Shown here piece by piece: positions 1 through 9,505 of a DNA stretch of 64,000 bases. Numbering within the stretch: the first letter of the stretch is position 1; every line of letters begins with the position of its first letter. The stretch is from JAHEEM01 sp036396795. Lineage in GTDB: Bacteria; Pseudomonadota; Gammaproteobacteria; Steroidobacterales; Rariloculaceae. Both the position numbers and the translations under genes were made by a program. The DNA lies in assembly GCA_036396795.1 (NCBI GenBank), contig DASWKF010000128.1, positions 1 to 64,000 on the forward strand. The letters are read 5' to 3'. The notes below the pieces were generated by a model. The model saw only the letters and a list, made by a program, of their open reading frames with translations, ran no database searches and was not told the origin of the DNA.

Positions 1-1194
1 CATGAGCTTGCCCACGGCATCGGCCTCACCCTGGCCGTTGATCAGCAAGACGAATTCGTCGCCGCCGAGCCTCGCGACCGTGTCGACGCTTTGAACGCAG
101 TTTTCGAGGCGTTTTGCGGTGGTCTGCAGCAGGCTGTCGCCGATATGATGGCCCAGGCTGTCGTTGATGAGCTTGAATCGATCCAGATCGATGAATACGA
201 TCGCGAGCCGCGTGCCATAACGAGCCGCGTTCAAGATCCCCTGTTGCAGGCGGTCACTGAGAAGAGACCGGTTCGCCAAGCCCGTGAGGGTGTCGTATTT
301 GGCCTGCTGCTCGATGCGCTCCTGATATACGCGACGCTCCGTAATGTCCTCGACCGTGCCCTCGTAGTACAGCACGTCGCCGGCCTCGTCGAACACCGCT
401 CTGGCGTTCTCCGAAATCCAAATGATCTCCCCGTTCTTGCGATAGACCTCCGACTCGAAGCCGCTTATCGAGCTCCGGGCCTTGATGATGCTCATGAACT
501 CGTCACGGCGTGACGGGTCGACATATAGTTGACTACGAATGTCCCTCAAGCTGCTGACCAGCTCCTCCGGAGAGTCGAAGCCGTACAGGCGCGCGAGCGC
601 CGGGTTCGCATCGAGGTACTGCCCTTCCGGAGAGCTGCGGAAAATGCCTTCGATCGCGTTGTCGAAGAGGCTGTGGTACCTGCGCTCCGCTTCCTGGAGC
701 GCCTGCTCGGCGCGCTTTCGCTCCGTGATGTCCTCGATAATGCCCTCGAGCGCGACGATCTCGCCGCGGTCGTCACGAATACCGATGCCGTGCTCCCACA
801 CCCACCGGATACCGCCGTCCGCGTGCTGGATTCGGTATTCGACATCGAATCGCCGCCGCTCCTCGAGCGCCGTCCGTATGATTTGCCGAACGCGGACGCG
901 ATCCTCGGGATGCGTAAGCTCCTCGTACGACAATCGGCCGTTGAGCAACAAATCGTCCGGCTGATAGCCGGTTAGAGGAAAGCAGCCCTCGCTGACGAAC
1001 TCCATCGTCCAGTCCGCGTCGTCCCTGCAACGATAAACCATGCCGTCGAGATTCTGCAGAAGAGTCTGAAGCATGCGCGACGTGCCGTGGGGCCCGCTGA
1101 GCTCGGCGTGTCGCTCATTGTCGATCGACGGCGATGTTGCGACTTCGGGCTCGGGGAGTGTCTGGACACTCCTGGGTGCGCTCTGCAAGGGCAT
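1..1194 (-). CDS. PAS-PAS-GGDEF diguanylate cyclase, C-terminus cut by window edge
   Basis: The frame is open from the window edge up to an ATG at 1194, with a second possible ATG at 1074; neither has a clear Shine-Dalgarno sequence, so the start is uncertain. Numbering from 1194, two PAS modules lie roughly at residues 45-155 and 165-275. Each ends in the linker DITERK or DITERR that typically joins PAS to GGDEF. A GGDEF domain follows, with TLTGLANR near 293 and the catalytic signature GGDEF at 377-381. Synthesis of cyclic di-GMP is expected from the intact signature. No transmembrane segment is visible, so this is probably a cytoplasmic sensor. The last part of the GGDEF domain and any downstream EAL domain lie outside the window. 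Family assignment is firm; the signal sensed is unknown. Confidence 0.93.
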   Translation of the reverse strand, partial: MPLQSAPRSVQTLPEPEVATSPSIDNERHAELSGPHGTSRMLQTLLQNLDGMVYRCRDDADWTMEFVSEGCFPLTGYQPDDLLLNGRLSYEELTHPEDRVRVRQIIRTALEERRRFDVEYRIQHADGGIRWVWEHGIGIRDDRGEIVALEGIIEDITERKRAEQALQEAERRYHSLFDNAIEGIFRSSPEGQYLDANPALARLYGFDSPEELVSSLRDIRSQLYVDPSRRDEFMSIIKARSSISGFESEVYRKNGEIIWISENARAVFDEAGDVLYYEGTVEDITERRVYQERIEQQAKYDTLTGLANRSLLSDRLQQGILNAARYGTRLAIVFIDLDRFKLINDSLGHHIGDSLLQTTAKRLENCVQSVDTVARLGGDEFVLLINGQGEADAVGKLM

Positions 1195-1415
1195 GTGGCA
1201 GCTCTGCGTAAGAGTTTGCAAAGCGCGGTATTTAATCCGAAGTTCGAGCGCATCCGCGTGTCTTACGTCACAAAGCGTGCTGCCCTATGCAATAGAAATT
1301 CTGCTTCGCGAAATTCGCGACCGGTGCCGCTGCGGCATGCACGGATACGGTGCAAGCAATGCGGCGCGCACACTCATGGTGCGTGCCACGTCGGCGCGTG
1401 TCGACCGAGGCTCTT

Positions 1416-1643
1416 TCAGTATTGAACGCCGCTGCAATAGCAGCTCCAATTCGAGCCCCAGGCCTTGCAAAGTAGAACTTGGCGGCCGCAGGTGTAGCGA
1501 TCCAGGTTCTCCGATCGCGGTACTTCGATCGACTCGCTTCCGAGAAAGACTCGGTTCTGAGCAACGTAGTTGGGACCGCTGTCGGCGAGCTTGTCGATCG
1601 CGGTACAACCGCTGAGTAGAAGTAATAGTAGAACGGCGCGCAT
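1416..1643 (-). CDS. Small secreted lipoprotein, unknown function
   Basis: The frame encodes 75 residues beginning MRAVLLLLLLSGC, a very short signal peptide with a lipobox (LLSGC) and a modifiable cysteine at position 13. A near-perfect Shine-Dalgarno AAGGAGG sits about 7 nt before the ATG, which strongly supports translation. The mature part of about 62 residues contains four further cysteines (the CGR, LLC and SCYC stretches), suggesting disulfide bonds after export. I do not recognise a family. It lies downstream of the two-partner-secretion remnant on the same strand, about 175 nt away, with no sign that the two are functionally linked. Confidence 0.72.
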   Translation of the reverse strand: MRAVLLLLLLSGCTAIDKLADSGPNYVAQNRVFLGSESIEVPRSENLDRYTCGRQVLLCKAWGSNWSCYCSGVQY

Positions 1644-1819
1644 TGCTAGCCTCCTTGCTAGAGAAAGCGCTGCCTACCCCGTGCACGTCCCGCACGCCCC
1701 CGTTATGCAATCGCCATGCCACGCCTGTTTGAACACGATTCCGGCGGAACGCCATCTGAAACGGCACTTCGCTGGAGCAACCGCGAGCGGCCCCCTGTCC
1801 CAGTTCGGTGCAGATTGGC

Positions 1820-3244
1820 TTATAAACGATAGTTGAACTCGAGGAAGACTGCGCCATCCCGCTTGCCCTCGACGTCGGCGTGTGTGAGCGGCTTGGCAAC
1901 CTCGAGCGAACCGAAGACACGGGAGGCCTGGACCCTCAGCCCAAGCCCGATGGTTGCCGCCGACTCGCGGCCGTCACCGTCCCGCTTCCAGGCCGCGCCG
2001 ATGTCGTAGACACCGTATGCGGACAAATTACCTCCGACCGCCGGAAGCTCGCGCAAGCGGCGGTGCAGTTCGACTTTCGCGCCCAAACCTTGATCTCCCG
2101 CAATCTCGGCGATCTCGAACCCGCGGCCCAGGCGCTCGCCGCCGATCTTGAACCGTTGACCGTACGGAAGGCCATATGCCGCGTGCTGCGCGAAGCCGTC
2201 GAATCGCCAGGACCACCGCTCGCTCAGGAGCTCGACGCGCGTGATCGAGTAACGGAACAGCAAAAAATCCGCTCTGCGGGCGTCGTTTTCCAGATCCAGC
2301 GCGTCGAGCCCGCTGTTCAAGCCGCCCAAGCCCTTGACGGCCTGAAGCACGCTCATGTACTGCGCATCGCTTGCGGTTTTCCAACTTCCATTCAAAGATA
2401 CGTTGAGCATGCGCAGTCGCTCATCGCGCAACTCGACGTCGTCTCGCAATATCGTGAGATCCTCGAGCTCGAGCGCAGTAGAGAGCGAAAGCGTGCGTGC
2501 ACCGTCGCGCGACAGTGGACTGTTGAGCTCCAACGTCAGGACGTCTCGCAAGTAGCGATCGTTTCCGTCGACCGGCACTTCCCGGGGATTCGAGCGCGAG
2601 CGGAATACACGCATCGACGCGCGCGTGCCTTCGCTGCCGATCTGCCGGTTGGCGAGGAAACCCAAGCCGCGATACTCTTCGTAATCCGTGGCCGCACCGA
2701 AGGTCACGCCGAAGTTCGTGCGGCCTCCGAAAGGCGCATTCGCAACGATCTGCCCCAGAAGATAGTTCGGCCCGATCTCGTCCGTGCCGCGATTGGTCAG
2801 GCGCAATATTCCGCTAACCGGTCGAAACTGCGCATCCAGATCGAGACTGTAGGCGCTGACCGTCGTCGCATCCCGGCTCGTGACCGCGGTAAGATCGAGA
2901 CCGGACAGGTCACGCATTTGTCTCAGCATCCATTGCAAGTCGTTATTGCGGATCGCCGAATCCGTTTGCAATCGCGCCGCCATCGTTTCCAGGCGTTCGC
3001 GATGCGGCCCCGGATTCCCCGTAATGCTCACGGTCGATATGCGGGCTTCCAGAATATCTATACGCAAGACACCGAAAGAGATCAGGCCGTCCTCGAGCCG
3101 AATTTGCGGCCGTACATAGCCGTCATCCACGTAACGATCCGCGATGCTGCTCGCGATCAGCTGTGCTTGTGCCGTATTGATCGGCTTGCCGAGATGCTCG
3201 CGATAGAGATCGAACAGCTCGGGAGCGGCGTAAACGCTCGAGCC
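1820..3244 (-). pseudogene. ShlB/FhaC/HecB-type two-partner-secretion transporter, 5' truncated
   Basis: About 475 codons match the outer-membrane transporter of two-partner secretion. The recognisable part begins inside POTRA1 (GSSVYAAPELFDLYREHLG, then a DGY motif), continues through POTRA2 (VSITGNPG region) and a 16-strand-type barrel, and ends in the barrel-like C-terminus FLEFNYRL. The signal peptide, the plug helix and the first half of POTRA1 are missing. The frame stays open upstream to 3454, but that extension is antisense to the membrane segments of the plus-strand cyclase gene and has no signal peptide. Without a signal sequence the barrel cannot reach the outer membrane, so I call it a remnant. 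No secreted TpsA partner is present. The break coincides with the break in the plus-strand CHASE2 gene at about 3240. Confidence 0.72.
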
Positions 3245-3258
3245 TGCCCGGCGTCGCT

Positions 3259-5235
3259 TTGCAAGCGCTTGCGGCGGAGACCGCGCGGGCGGGGCTGCTC
3301 CGCGCTCCAGGGGCTTGGCTGTATGCGGGGCTCTTGGCGCTCTGGACGGCGCTATGCTGGGCGCTGTTCGAAAGATTCGGCTGGCGACGCAATCTCCTGT
3401 TTCTGGCTTGCGGCGGTGCCGCCCTGTCGGCCTCGACAGTGTTTCTCTATGCATCGTTGCGAATCGACTTCGAGATCGTCGCCTTCGCCTGCTCGGCGAT
3501 GCTCGTCTTCATCGCGTCGGCTCTTCATTCGCTGGATTCGCAGACCTGGCACGCGCTGGCACTGTCCCTCGGCGTTCGGCGCCGCGACGCGCTCTTGAGG
3601 AGCATCGTCGAATCCACGACCGATGCGATCGTCTGCATCGACGAGCATGGCGGCATTCGAACCGCCAACCCAGCAACCTCGGATCTCTTTGGATGCTCGG
3701 CGGCGGAGTTGCGCGCGAGCCGGATCACCGGCTTCGTTCCGGATCTCGTCGAGGGCGGACTCATCGATGCGCAGGTTGGGCGGCTGTTCGAACGTGTCTG
3801 CCAATCCGCGGACGGGCGGTCTATTCCTGTCGAGGTGTCGATCGGCCGAATCGAGCTCGACGACGAGCGGCTCTATACGGTGATCCTGCGTGACATCAGC
3901 GAGCGCAAGGCGCAGCAGGAGAAAGTCGAATATCAGGCGAATCACGATGCGCTCACTGGACTGCCGAACCGCAACGCATTGAGCACCTATTTGCAGTCGA
4001 TGCTGGACGCGGCCACTACGCAGCGGGGTGTTGCCTTGCTGCTGCTGGACGTGAGGCGCTTTCAGGACGTCAACGACACACTCGGGCACGACGTCGGAGA
4101 CAAAGTTCTTTGCGACATCGCGAATCGCTTCACGGCCGCGATCGGGGGACGAGGCGTCGTCGGCAGGATCGGCGGCGATGAGTTCACCGTGGTGCTCCAC
4201 GAGGTATCGGATCGCGCCGAAATCGATCATTTCGTAAGCAGGCTCGTCGACAGTCTAACGGCTCCGATCCACATGCGCGGCGTTGCGATCGAAGTCGGCG
4301 TGAGCATCGGCGTTGCGCTGGCCCCCGATCATGCCCACAACGCCAACGAGCTGTTGCGGAACGCCGATATCGCGATGAGCACAGCCAAGAGCCGCGGCAG
4401 CGAATTGGAATACTACGACCGCAGCGGGGACCTGCATACGGTGCGGCGCTTGAGCATGATGAGTGAGCTGCGGTCCGCCATTGAAACCGACCAGATCGAT
4501 CTTTTCTATCAGCCACAGGTTGCGCTGCAATCCAGACAGTCGAACAGCGTCGAAGCGCTCTTGCGTTGGACCCACCCGATGCTCGGTGACGTCGGTCCGG
4601 ATGAGTTCATAGCACTCGCCGAATCCACGAATCTCATCAAGCCTCTGACTATCTGGACTATCGAGCGCGCGATCCGGCAAATGCTCACATGGAAGAGGCA
4701 AGGTCTCGACATTCGAGTCGCGATCAATCTGTCGGCCAGACTGCTGCAGGACGCCGGTTTTCCGAAAGCGCTCGCGTCGATCTTCGATGCATCGGCGATC
4801 GATCCGCGTTGTCTGGAGCTCGAGATCACCGAAAGCGCGATGCTGCTCGACCCGATGCGGGCGTTGCGCGTGATCGAACAGTTGCATGCCGTCGGCGTCT
4901 TGACCTCCATCGACGATTACGGGACGGGATTCTCGTCCCTGGGCTATCTGCGTGACCTTTCGACCCATGCCTTGAAGCTCGACAAGTCTTTCGTGCGCAA
5001 CCTCGAAGCTCAACAGCGAAACCGGGTCATCGTCGAATCGACGGTGCACATGGCGCACTCGCTGGGTTTGGAAATCGTCGCCGAGGGCGTCGAGTCCGAC
5101 TGGACCGCCGACTATCTGACGCGTATCGGCTACGACTACGCCCAGGGTTACCGGTTCGCCAAACCGATGCCGGCGCAGCAATGCTTCGACTGGGTCATGC
5201 GCTTCAACGCCGAGCACCGACGCCGCGCGGTATAG
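3259..5235 (+). CDS. CHASE2-remnant PAS-GGDEF-EAL cyclic-di-GMP enzyme, N-terminally truncated
   Basis: The frame reads 658 residues from a TTG at 3259, and the start is doubtful. Codons from 3244 read LPGVALQALAAET, the typical last element of a CHASE2 sensor. Three transmembrane segments follow (about 20-38, 45-68, 72-90), the usual CHASE2 layout, but the rest of CHASE2 is missing. A PAS domain (110-215), a GGDEF domain with an intact GGDEF signature at 305-309, and an EAL domain (about 400-645) with EAL at 432-434, DDYGTG and AEGVES motifs come next. Both catalytic modules look intact, so cyclase, phosphodiesterase or GTP-stimulated activity is possible if translated. No good ribosome site precedes the TTG. 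The upstream DNA is the head-to-head TPS remnant, so promoter and sensor were probably lost together. Confidence 0.85.
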   Translation: MQALAAETARAGLLRAPGAWLYAGLLALWTALCWALFERFGWRRNLLFLACGGAALSASTVFLYASLRIDFEIVAFACSAMLVFIASALHSLDSQTWHALALSLGVRRRDALLRSIVESTTDAIVCIDEHGGIRTANPATSDLFGCSAAELRASRITGFVPDLVEGGLIDAQVGRLFERVCQSADGRSIPVEVSIGRIELDDERLYTVILRDISERKAQQEKVEYQANHDALTGLPNRNALSTYLQSMLDAATTQRGVALLLLDVRRFQDVNDTLGHDVGDKVLCDIANRFTAAIGGRGVVGRIGGDEFTVVLHEVSDRAEIDHFVSRLVDSLTAPIHMRGVAIEVGVSIGVALAPDHAHNANELLRNADIAMSTAKSRGSELEYYDRSGDLHTVRRLSMMSELRSAIETDQIDLFYQPQVALQSRQSNSVEALLRWTHPMLGDVGPDEFIALAESTNLIKPLTIWTIERAIRQMLTWKRQGLDIRVAINLSARLLQDAGFPKALASIFDASAIDPRCLELEITESAMLLDPMRALRVIEQLHAVGVLTSIDDYGTGFSSLGYLRDLSTHALKLDKSFVRNLEAQQRNRVIVESTVHMAHSLGLEIVAEGVESDWTADYLTRIGYDYAQGYRFAKPMPAQQCFDWVMRFNAEHRRRAV

Positions 5236-5322
5236 GCGTCACGGTCGTCTGTTAGTTCGTGAGCGTGGGCGGGTCGTGCTACGCTTCGTGGCGCCGCCGC
5301 CATCAGAATCCGAACTCAGCGC

Positions 5323-6543
5323 TTGAGCTACGCCGCCGTAGAACCCGACGATCGCCGCGCGAAGCGAAACGTTGCGGTGCTGTTCTTTGCGCAGGCGACC
5401 TTGGGCGCGCAGTTGCCGATCCACATCATCCTCGGCGGGCTCGCCGGCGCGGAGCTCGCAGATAATCGTGCCCTTGCCACGCTGCCGATTTCGCTCACCG
5501 TGCTGGTCTCGATGTGCACGGCGCTGCCGGCCTCATACTTGATGGGCCGCTTCGGGCGCCGGGCGGGTTTTCTGATCGGGGCGCTTTGCGGCTCGCTCGG
5601 TGGGGCGCTCAGCGCCTGGGCGTTGCTCGCGGACAGCTTCGAGCTACTGCTCGCGGGCGCGGCTTTCACGGGAATCTATCAGTCCGTCCAAGGATTCTAT
5701 CGCTTCGCCGCCGCGGACACGGCGTCGGAGGCGTTCAAGCCCAAGGCCATTTCCTGGGTGCTCGCGGGAGGCCTGGTGGCGGCGCTTGTCGGGCCCGAGA
5801 TCGTTCGCGCCACCGGCGACGTCTTCTCGCGGGCGCCGTATGCGGGCGCTTACGCTGCCGTCGTCATCATCAACATCGTTGGCGCTCTGAGCTTCGCGTT
5901 TCTCGATATTCCCGCTCCCGCGCGCGGGCCGGCAGGAGCGCTCGCAGGCCGCCCCATCATGGAGATCCTTCGCCAGCCTCGAGCCATCGTGGCAGTTCTT
6001 TGCGCGATGATTTCCTACGCGATGATGGCGCTCGTGATGACCTCCACGCCGCTGGCGATGCTCGGGCACGGCTTCAGCTCCGATCATGCCGCCGATGTCG
6101 TTCGCTGGCACGTGCTCGCGATGTTCGGACCGAGCTTCTTCACAGGCTCGCTGGTCGCGCGCTTCGGCCACCTGCGCATCATTGGCGTGGGACTCGCCCT
6201 GTTGGGAGCTTGCGGCATCGTCGCGCTCGCCGGCGTCGCGATCGAGAATTTTTACCTCGCGTTGATCGCGCTTGGCGTGGGCTGGAACTTCGGATTCATC
6301 GGTGCGACCAGCCTGCTTGCGACGACGCACACGGCGATCGAGCAGGCGAAAATCCAGGGGCTCAACGACTTTCTCGTGCTCGGCCTCGTGACCGTCGCCT
6401 CTTTCGGCTCCGGCGCTCTCTTGAACCTCTACGGCTGGAGCACAGTGCAGCTCGCCATGGCACCGGCACTGCTCGTCGCCTGCGTCGCCGTCGTTTGGTT
6501 GGCTCTGACGAAACGCCCCGATCGGCACGACCACGCCCGCTGA
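5323..6543 (+). CDS. MFS transporter
   Basis: The protein has 406 residues and about 12 hydrophobic segments. It carries the loop-2 motif of the major facilitator superfamily (GRFGRRAGFLIG after TM2) and the weaker counterpart between TM8 and TM9. The frame opens after a TGA at 5260, and the first usable start is TTG at 5323; no ATG occurs near the N-terminus and no strong Shine-Dalgarno is seen, so the exact start is uncertain. Substrate cannot be inferred. It stands alone, 87 nt after the GGDEF-EAL gene and 236 nt before sodB. Confidence 0.88.
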   Translation: MSYAAVEPDDRRAKRNVAVLFFAQATLGAQLPIHIILGGLAGAELADNRALATLPISLTVLVSMCTALPASYLMGRFGRRAGFLIGALCGSLGGALSAWALLADSFELLLAGAAFTGIYQSVQGFYRFAAADTASEAFKPKAISWVLAGGLVAALVGPEIVRATGDVFSRAPYAGAYAAVVIINIVGALSFAFLDIPAPARGPAGALAGRPIMEILRQPRAIVAVLCAMISYAMMALVMTSTPLAMLGHGFSSDHAADVVRWHVLAMFGPSFFTGSLVARFGHLRIIGVGLALLGACGIVALAGVAIENFYLALIALGVGWNFGFIGATSLLATTHTAIEQAKIQGLNDFLVLGLVTVASFGSGALLNLYGWSTVQLAMAPALLVACVAVVWLALTKRPDRHDHAR

Positions 6544-6627
6544 ACGGCTGAGTCCTTGAGCACATGTGCATGCGGTACAGTAGCGCAGACCAGAGCGTTG
6601 CCGCCGCCGATTTGGCGTAGTTTTTGC

Positions 6628-6643
6628 ATCATGTACACATGAT
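6628..6643. promoter_or_regulatory. 16-bp palindrome upstream of sodB
   Basis: The sequence ATCATGT-AC-ACATGAT is a perfect inverted repeat with 7-bp arms and a 2-bp centre. It lies in the 236-nt region between the MFS gene and sodB, about 137 nt before the sodB start. A shorter palindrome, GCACATGTGC, lies about 60 nt further upstream. This is compatible with a repressor or activator site controlling sodB or the small open frame that begins inside it, but no regulator can be named. Confidence 0.35.
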
Positions 6644-6743
6644 TGCACGTCGGAATTTCATGGAAGAGCTCGATGATGCAGAGCAGCAACGCGTGCTGGA
6701 GGATCAAGATCTTTCGGACGAGCAGAAAATTTCAGATCCCTGA
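6639..6743 (+). CDS. Possible 34-residue acidic peptide upstream of sodB
   Basis: An ATG inside the palindrome opens a 35-codon frame (MIARRNFMEELDDAEQQRVL and onward) ending at TGA 6743, 36 nt before sodB. The composition is strongly acidic and helix-like, without a signal peptide or known motif. An internal ATG at 6660 is an alternative start. No convincing Shine-Dalgarno is present at either start, so it may be chance or a leader for sodB. Confidence 0.22.
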   Translation: MIARRNFMEELDDAEQQRVLEDQDLSDEQKISDP

Positions 6744-6779
6744 AAAGGTCAATGATGCCCGACATGAGGAGGTGCAAGG

Positions 6780-7394
6780 ATGAAATTTGAACTGCCCGAG
6801 CTACCCTATCCCATCGACGCGTTGGAACCGCACATTGCCGCACAGACACTGGATGTCCACTACTCGAAGCACCATAGAGGCTACCTGGAGAAGCTCGAAA
6901 AAGCGCTGGCCGGAACTCCGCAAGCCGAGGATAGCCTCGAACACATCGTTTGCAGCAGCGATGGCAAGATCTTCAACAACGCCGCCCAAGTTTGGAATCA
7001 TACTTTTTACTGGAACAGCATGACGGCCAACGGTGTCACGCCCCCCGGCGGTGACCTGGCCGCAAGGCTGGCGCAGGCTTTTGGAGGCGTCGATGAGTTC
7101 AAGCGCGAGTTCGCCGAAGCGGCGAACGGGCAGTTCGGCTCCGGGTGGGCGTGGCTCGTCGAAACGAGAGAAGGAAATCTGAAGGTGCTCAGCACTTCGA
7201 ACGCCGACAATCCAATGTGCGACGGCTATCGTCCTCTTCTGACCGCGGACGTCTGGGAGCACGCCTACTATCTCGATTATCAGAACGAGCGGGACCAATA
7301 TGTCGAGGCTTTTCTGGAGCATCTGATCAACTGGCGTTTCGCCGAAAGCAATTTGCGCGGCGCCGGAAAGGATCAGCAGGCCGCCTCTGCGTAG
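6780..7394 (+). CDS. sodB: Superoxide dismutase, iron type
   Basis: The 204-residue protein catalyses dismutation of superoxide to oxygen and hydrogen peroxide in the cytoplasm. All four metal ligands are visible: H27 (in DVHYSKHH), H74 (in VWNHTFYW), D157 and H161 (in TADVWEHAYY). The glutamine in NNAAQVWNHTFYW at position 70 and the GSGWAWLV segment favour the iron-type subgroup over manganese. A strong Shine-Dalgarno GAGGAGG precedes the ATG by 7 nt. There is no signal peptide. It is a single gene with its own promoter region containing a palindrome and a tiny open frame. Iron versus cambialistic use cannot be settled from sequence alone. Confidence 0.97.
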   Translation: MKFELPELPYPIDALEPHIAAQTLDVHYSKHHRGYLEKLEKALAGTPQAEDSLEHIVCSSDGKIFNNAAQVWNHTFYWNSMTANGVTPPGGDLAARLAQAFGGVDEFKREFAEAANGQFGSGWAWLVETREGNLKVLSTSNADNPMCDGYRPLLTADVWEHAYYLDYQNERDQYVEAFLEHLINWRFAESNLRGAGKDQQAASA

Positions 7395-7410
7395 CGCTGA
7401 GGCAGCCTGC
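7376..7410 (+). terminator. Hairpin spanning the sodB stop codon
   Basis: Arms 7376-7390 and 7396-7410 (GCAGGCCGCCTCTGC with GCTGAGGCAGCCTGC) pair over 15 positions with two mismatches around a 5-nt loop containing the stop codon. No U-tract follows, so it is at best a weak terminator or an mRNA 3' protection hairpin. Confidence 0.3.
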
Positions 7411-7611
7411 GCAGCTCGGGGATCCCAGGTTGCCCCGACGCCGCAACCGGCGCGAAACGCCGCTGATGGCGGCAACAGGTGCGTCTGAGACAAAAAAAGG
7501 TAGACCGAAACGGGATGCGGCAGGAGAATTCCGCTGCCCAGCTAGCAAGACGCGACGATTCGCCCGGCCGTAAAGCCACCGATCCTGGCTCGTACGCGGT
7601 CTCGAAAACTC

Positions 7612-9432
7612 GTGTCGGAGGTTCTGCTGTCTTTCATGGCCGGTCTCGACGCTCATGCCGCCGCCACGATGCTCTTGATCGTCGGCGCGCTATTTCTCTT
7701 CACGCGCGAGCGATTGTCCTTGCACTTGTCGTGCGTGGCGATCCTGTTGATATTGGTCGCGGGCTTCGAGCTGTTCCCCTACCAACGGGACGGACAGCGT
7801 CTGGGCGCGGTCGACTTTCTCGCCGGCTTCGGCAACCAAGCGCTGATAACGATCATTTTGCTGATGATCCTGGCGAAGGGCGTCGAGATCAGCGGCGCGC
7901 TGCGCCCACTGACGAGAGTTCTCGCTCGGCTGTGGTTTTGGAACCGCTCACTGGCCTTGCTGGTGACGCTGATCGTCGCCGCTTTCCTCAGCGCGTTCGT
8001 CAACAACACGCCCATCGTGGTCATCCTGCTGCCGCTATTGATCGGCGTCGCGCATCGAACCGGCGCGGCCCCGTCCAAGATTCTGATGCCGGTGGGATTT
8101 GCGACTATCGTCGGCGGAATGGCAACGACCATCGGCACGTCTACTAATCTGCTGGTCGTCTCGGTTGCGGCAGAGCTGGGCGTACCCCAGCTGGGGATAT
8201 TCGACTTCGTCGTGCCGGCGAGTATCACCGCCGCGGTGGCCATCGCTTATCTGTGGATAGTCGCGCCGCACCTGCTACCGGTGCGAGAGCCGCCGCTCAC
8301 GCGCGCGACGCCGCGCATATTCGAATCCGTCGTCGAGGTGACGGACGGCAGCGCGCTTGCGGGAAAGAAGCTCGGAGACATTCGCGGTCTTATGCGCGAG
8401 CAAATTCGAATCGAGCGCGTCAAACGCGGTGAAGGCATCGATCTCGTGCGCCTGCCGACGTTGACGCTGAGACCGGGTGACAGCCTGCACGTCCGCGGAA
8501 CGGCTGAAGCGATCAAAGAGTTGCAGACGCACTTCGGCGGCGGCTTCGAGGACGACGATCTGCTGCGGCTGCCCGACCAGATACTGGTGGAGATCGTCGT
8601 CACGCGCGAATCGCCGTTGCACGGCAAGCGAATCAGCGAGGCGCGCCAAGCAACGCTCGGAAAGCTCATTCCCGTCGGGACGCTCCGGCCCGGGGGCAAG
8701 CAGGCCGAAGGGGCGGACTGGGACTCCGACAGGGTGCTCGGGAACGGGGACGTGCTGCTGATGCAAGGCCAACGTCAGGACATCAGGAAGCTTCAGGATC
8801 AGCACGAGCTGCTGATCCTCGATCGAAGTATCCACGTGCCGAGATCGGCAAAGGCACCCCTCGCCGTCATGATCATGATCGGCGTCATCGCAGTAGCGGC
8901 TTTGGGTTGGATGCCGATCGTCGCAAGCGCCCTCTGCGGCGTCGGGTTCATGCTCTTCAGCCGCTGCCTTTCGCTCGAGGAAGCGGGCACGGCCCTGGAT
9001 ACGCGGTTGATCCTCGTCATCGTAACGAGTCTCGCGCTCGGTACCGCCCTCACGCGCACGGGGGGAGCCGACTATATCGCTGTGCATTTCGTGTCGCTCG
9101 TCAGGGATCTGCCTCCGCCGGTGGTCTTGAGCGGGATCCTGCTGCTTACCGCGCTGTTGACGGAGATCGTGACCAACAACGCCGTCGCGGTGATTGCGAC
9201 CCCGATCGCCGCCGAGGTCGCCCGTGAGCTGGGCGTTCCCGAGATCCCGTTCGTACTCGCCGTGCTTTTCGGCTCGAACATGAGCTATTTGACGCCGATC
9301 GGCTATCAGACCAATCTGCTGGTGTTCAGCGCCGGCGGCTACCGCTTCGAGGACTTTTTCCGCGTGGGGATTCCTCTGCAGATTCTCCTGTGGCTGGTAC
9401 TGTCGATCTTGCTGCCGATGTTTTATCTTTGA
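7612..9432 (+). CDS. SLC13 family permease with two RCK_C domains
   Basis: The 606-residue membrane protein has the layout of divalent-anion:sodium symporter-type permeases carrying soluble RCK_C (TrkA-C) domains in the central loop. The first membrane half has the re-entrant motif FVNNTPIVVILLPLL and the signature IGTSTNLLVV. Two RCK_C repeats follow at about 235-305 and 320-405. The second half repeats the pattern (VTNNAVAVIATPIA, GYQTNLLVFSAGGY). Transport of sulfate, citrate-like or related anions is usual for the family, but substrate is not predictable here. The start shown is GTG; an ATG eight codons on at 7636 is an alternative. The 217 nt between sodB and this gene contain short inverted repeats but no riboswitch class that I recognise. 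Confidence 0.92.
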   Translation: MSEVLLSFMAGLDAHAAATMLLIVGALFLFTRERLSLHLSCVAILLILVAGFELFPYQRDGQRLGAVDFLAGFGNQALITIILLMILAKGVEISGALRPLTRVLARLWFWNRSLALLVTLIVAAFLSAFVNNTPIVVILLPLLIGVAHRTGAAPSKILMPVGFATIVGGMATTIGTSTNLLVVSVAAELGVPQLGIFDFVVPASITAAVAIAYLWIVAPHLLPVREPPLTRATPRIFESVVEVTDGSALAGKKLGDIRGLMREQIRIERVKRGEGIDLVRLPTLTLRPGDSLHVRGTAEAIKELQTHFGGGFEDDDLLRLPDQILVEIVVTRESPLHGKRISEARQATLGKLIPVGTLRPGGKQAEGADWDSDRVLGNGDVLLMQGQRQDIRKLQDQHELLILDRSIHVPRSAKAPLAVMIMIGVIAVAALGWMPIVASALCGVGFMLFSRCLSLEEAGTALDTRLILVIVTSLALGTALTRTGGADYIAVHFVSLVRDLPPPVVLSGILLLTALLTEIVTNNAVAVIATPIAAEVARELGVPEIPFVLAVLFGSNMSYLTPIGYQTNLLVFSAGGYRFEDFFRVGIPLQILLWLVLSILLPMFYL

Positions 9433-9505
9433 GCCTCGACGGAACGAATGGCGGCGAGGCGCGGTCTATTGGTTCGTTGTTAACAGAGTACGGTGACAGA
9501 GGACT

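Noticed and set aside
1880..3598. 572-codon plus-strand frame opposite the TPS remnant
   Set aside because: Composition is typical of a shadow frame. The upstream sequence of the GGDEF-EAL gene in its own frame shows CHASE2-like residues only from about 3244, in a different frame.
7395..7611. Possible riboswitch before the SLC13 gene
   Set aside because: Short inverted repeats are visible, but I could not match them to fluoride, glycine, TPP, cobalamin, SAM or c-di-GMP consensus elements.
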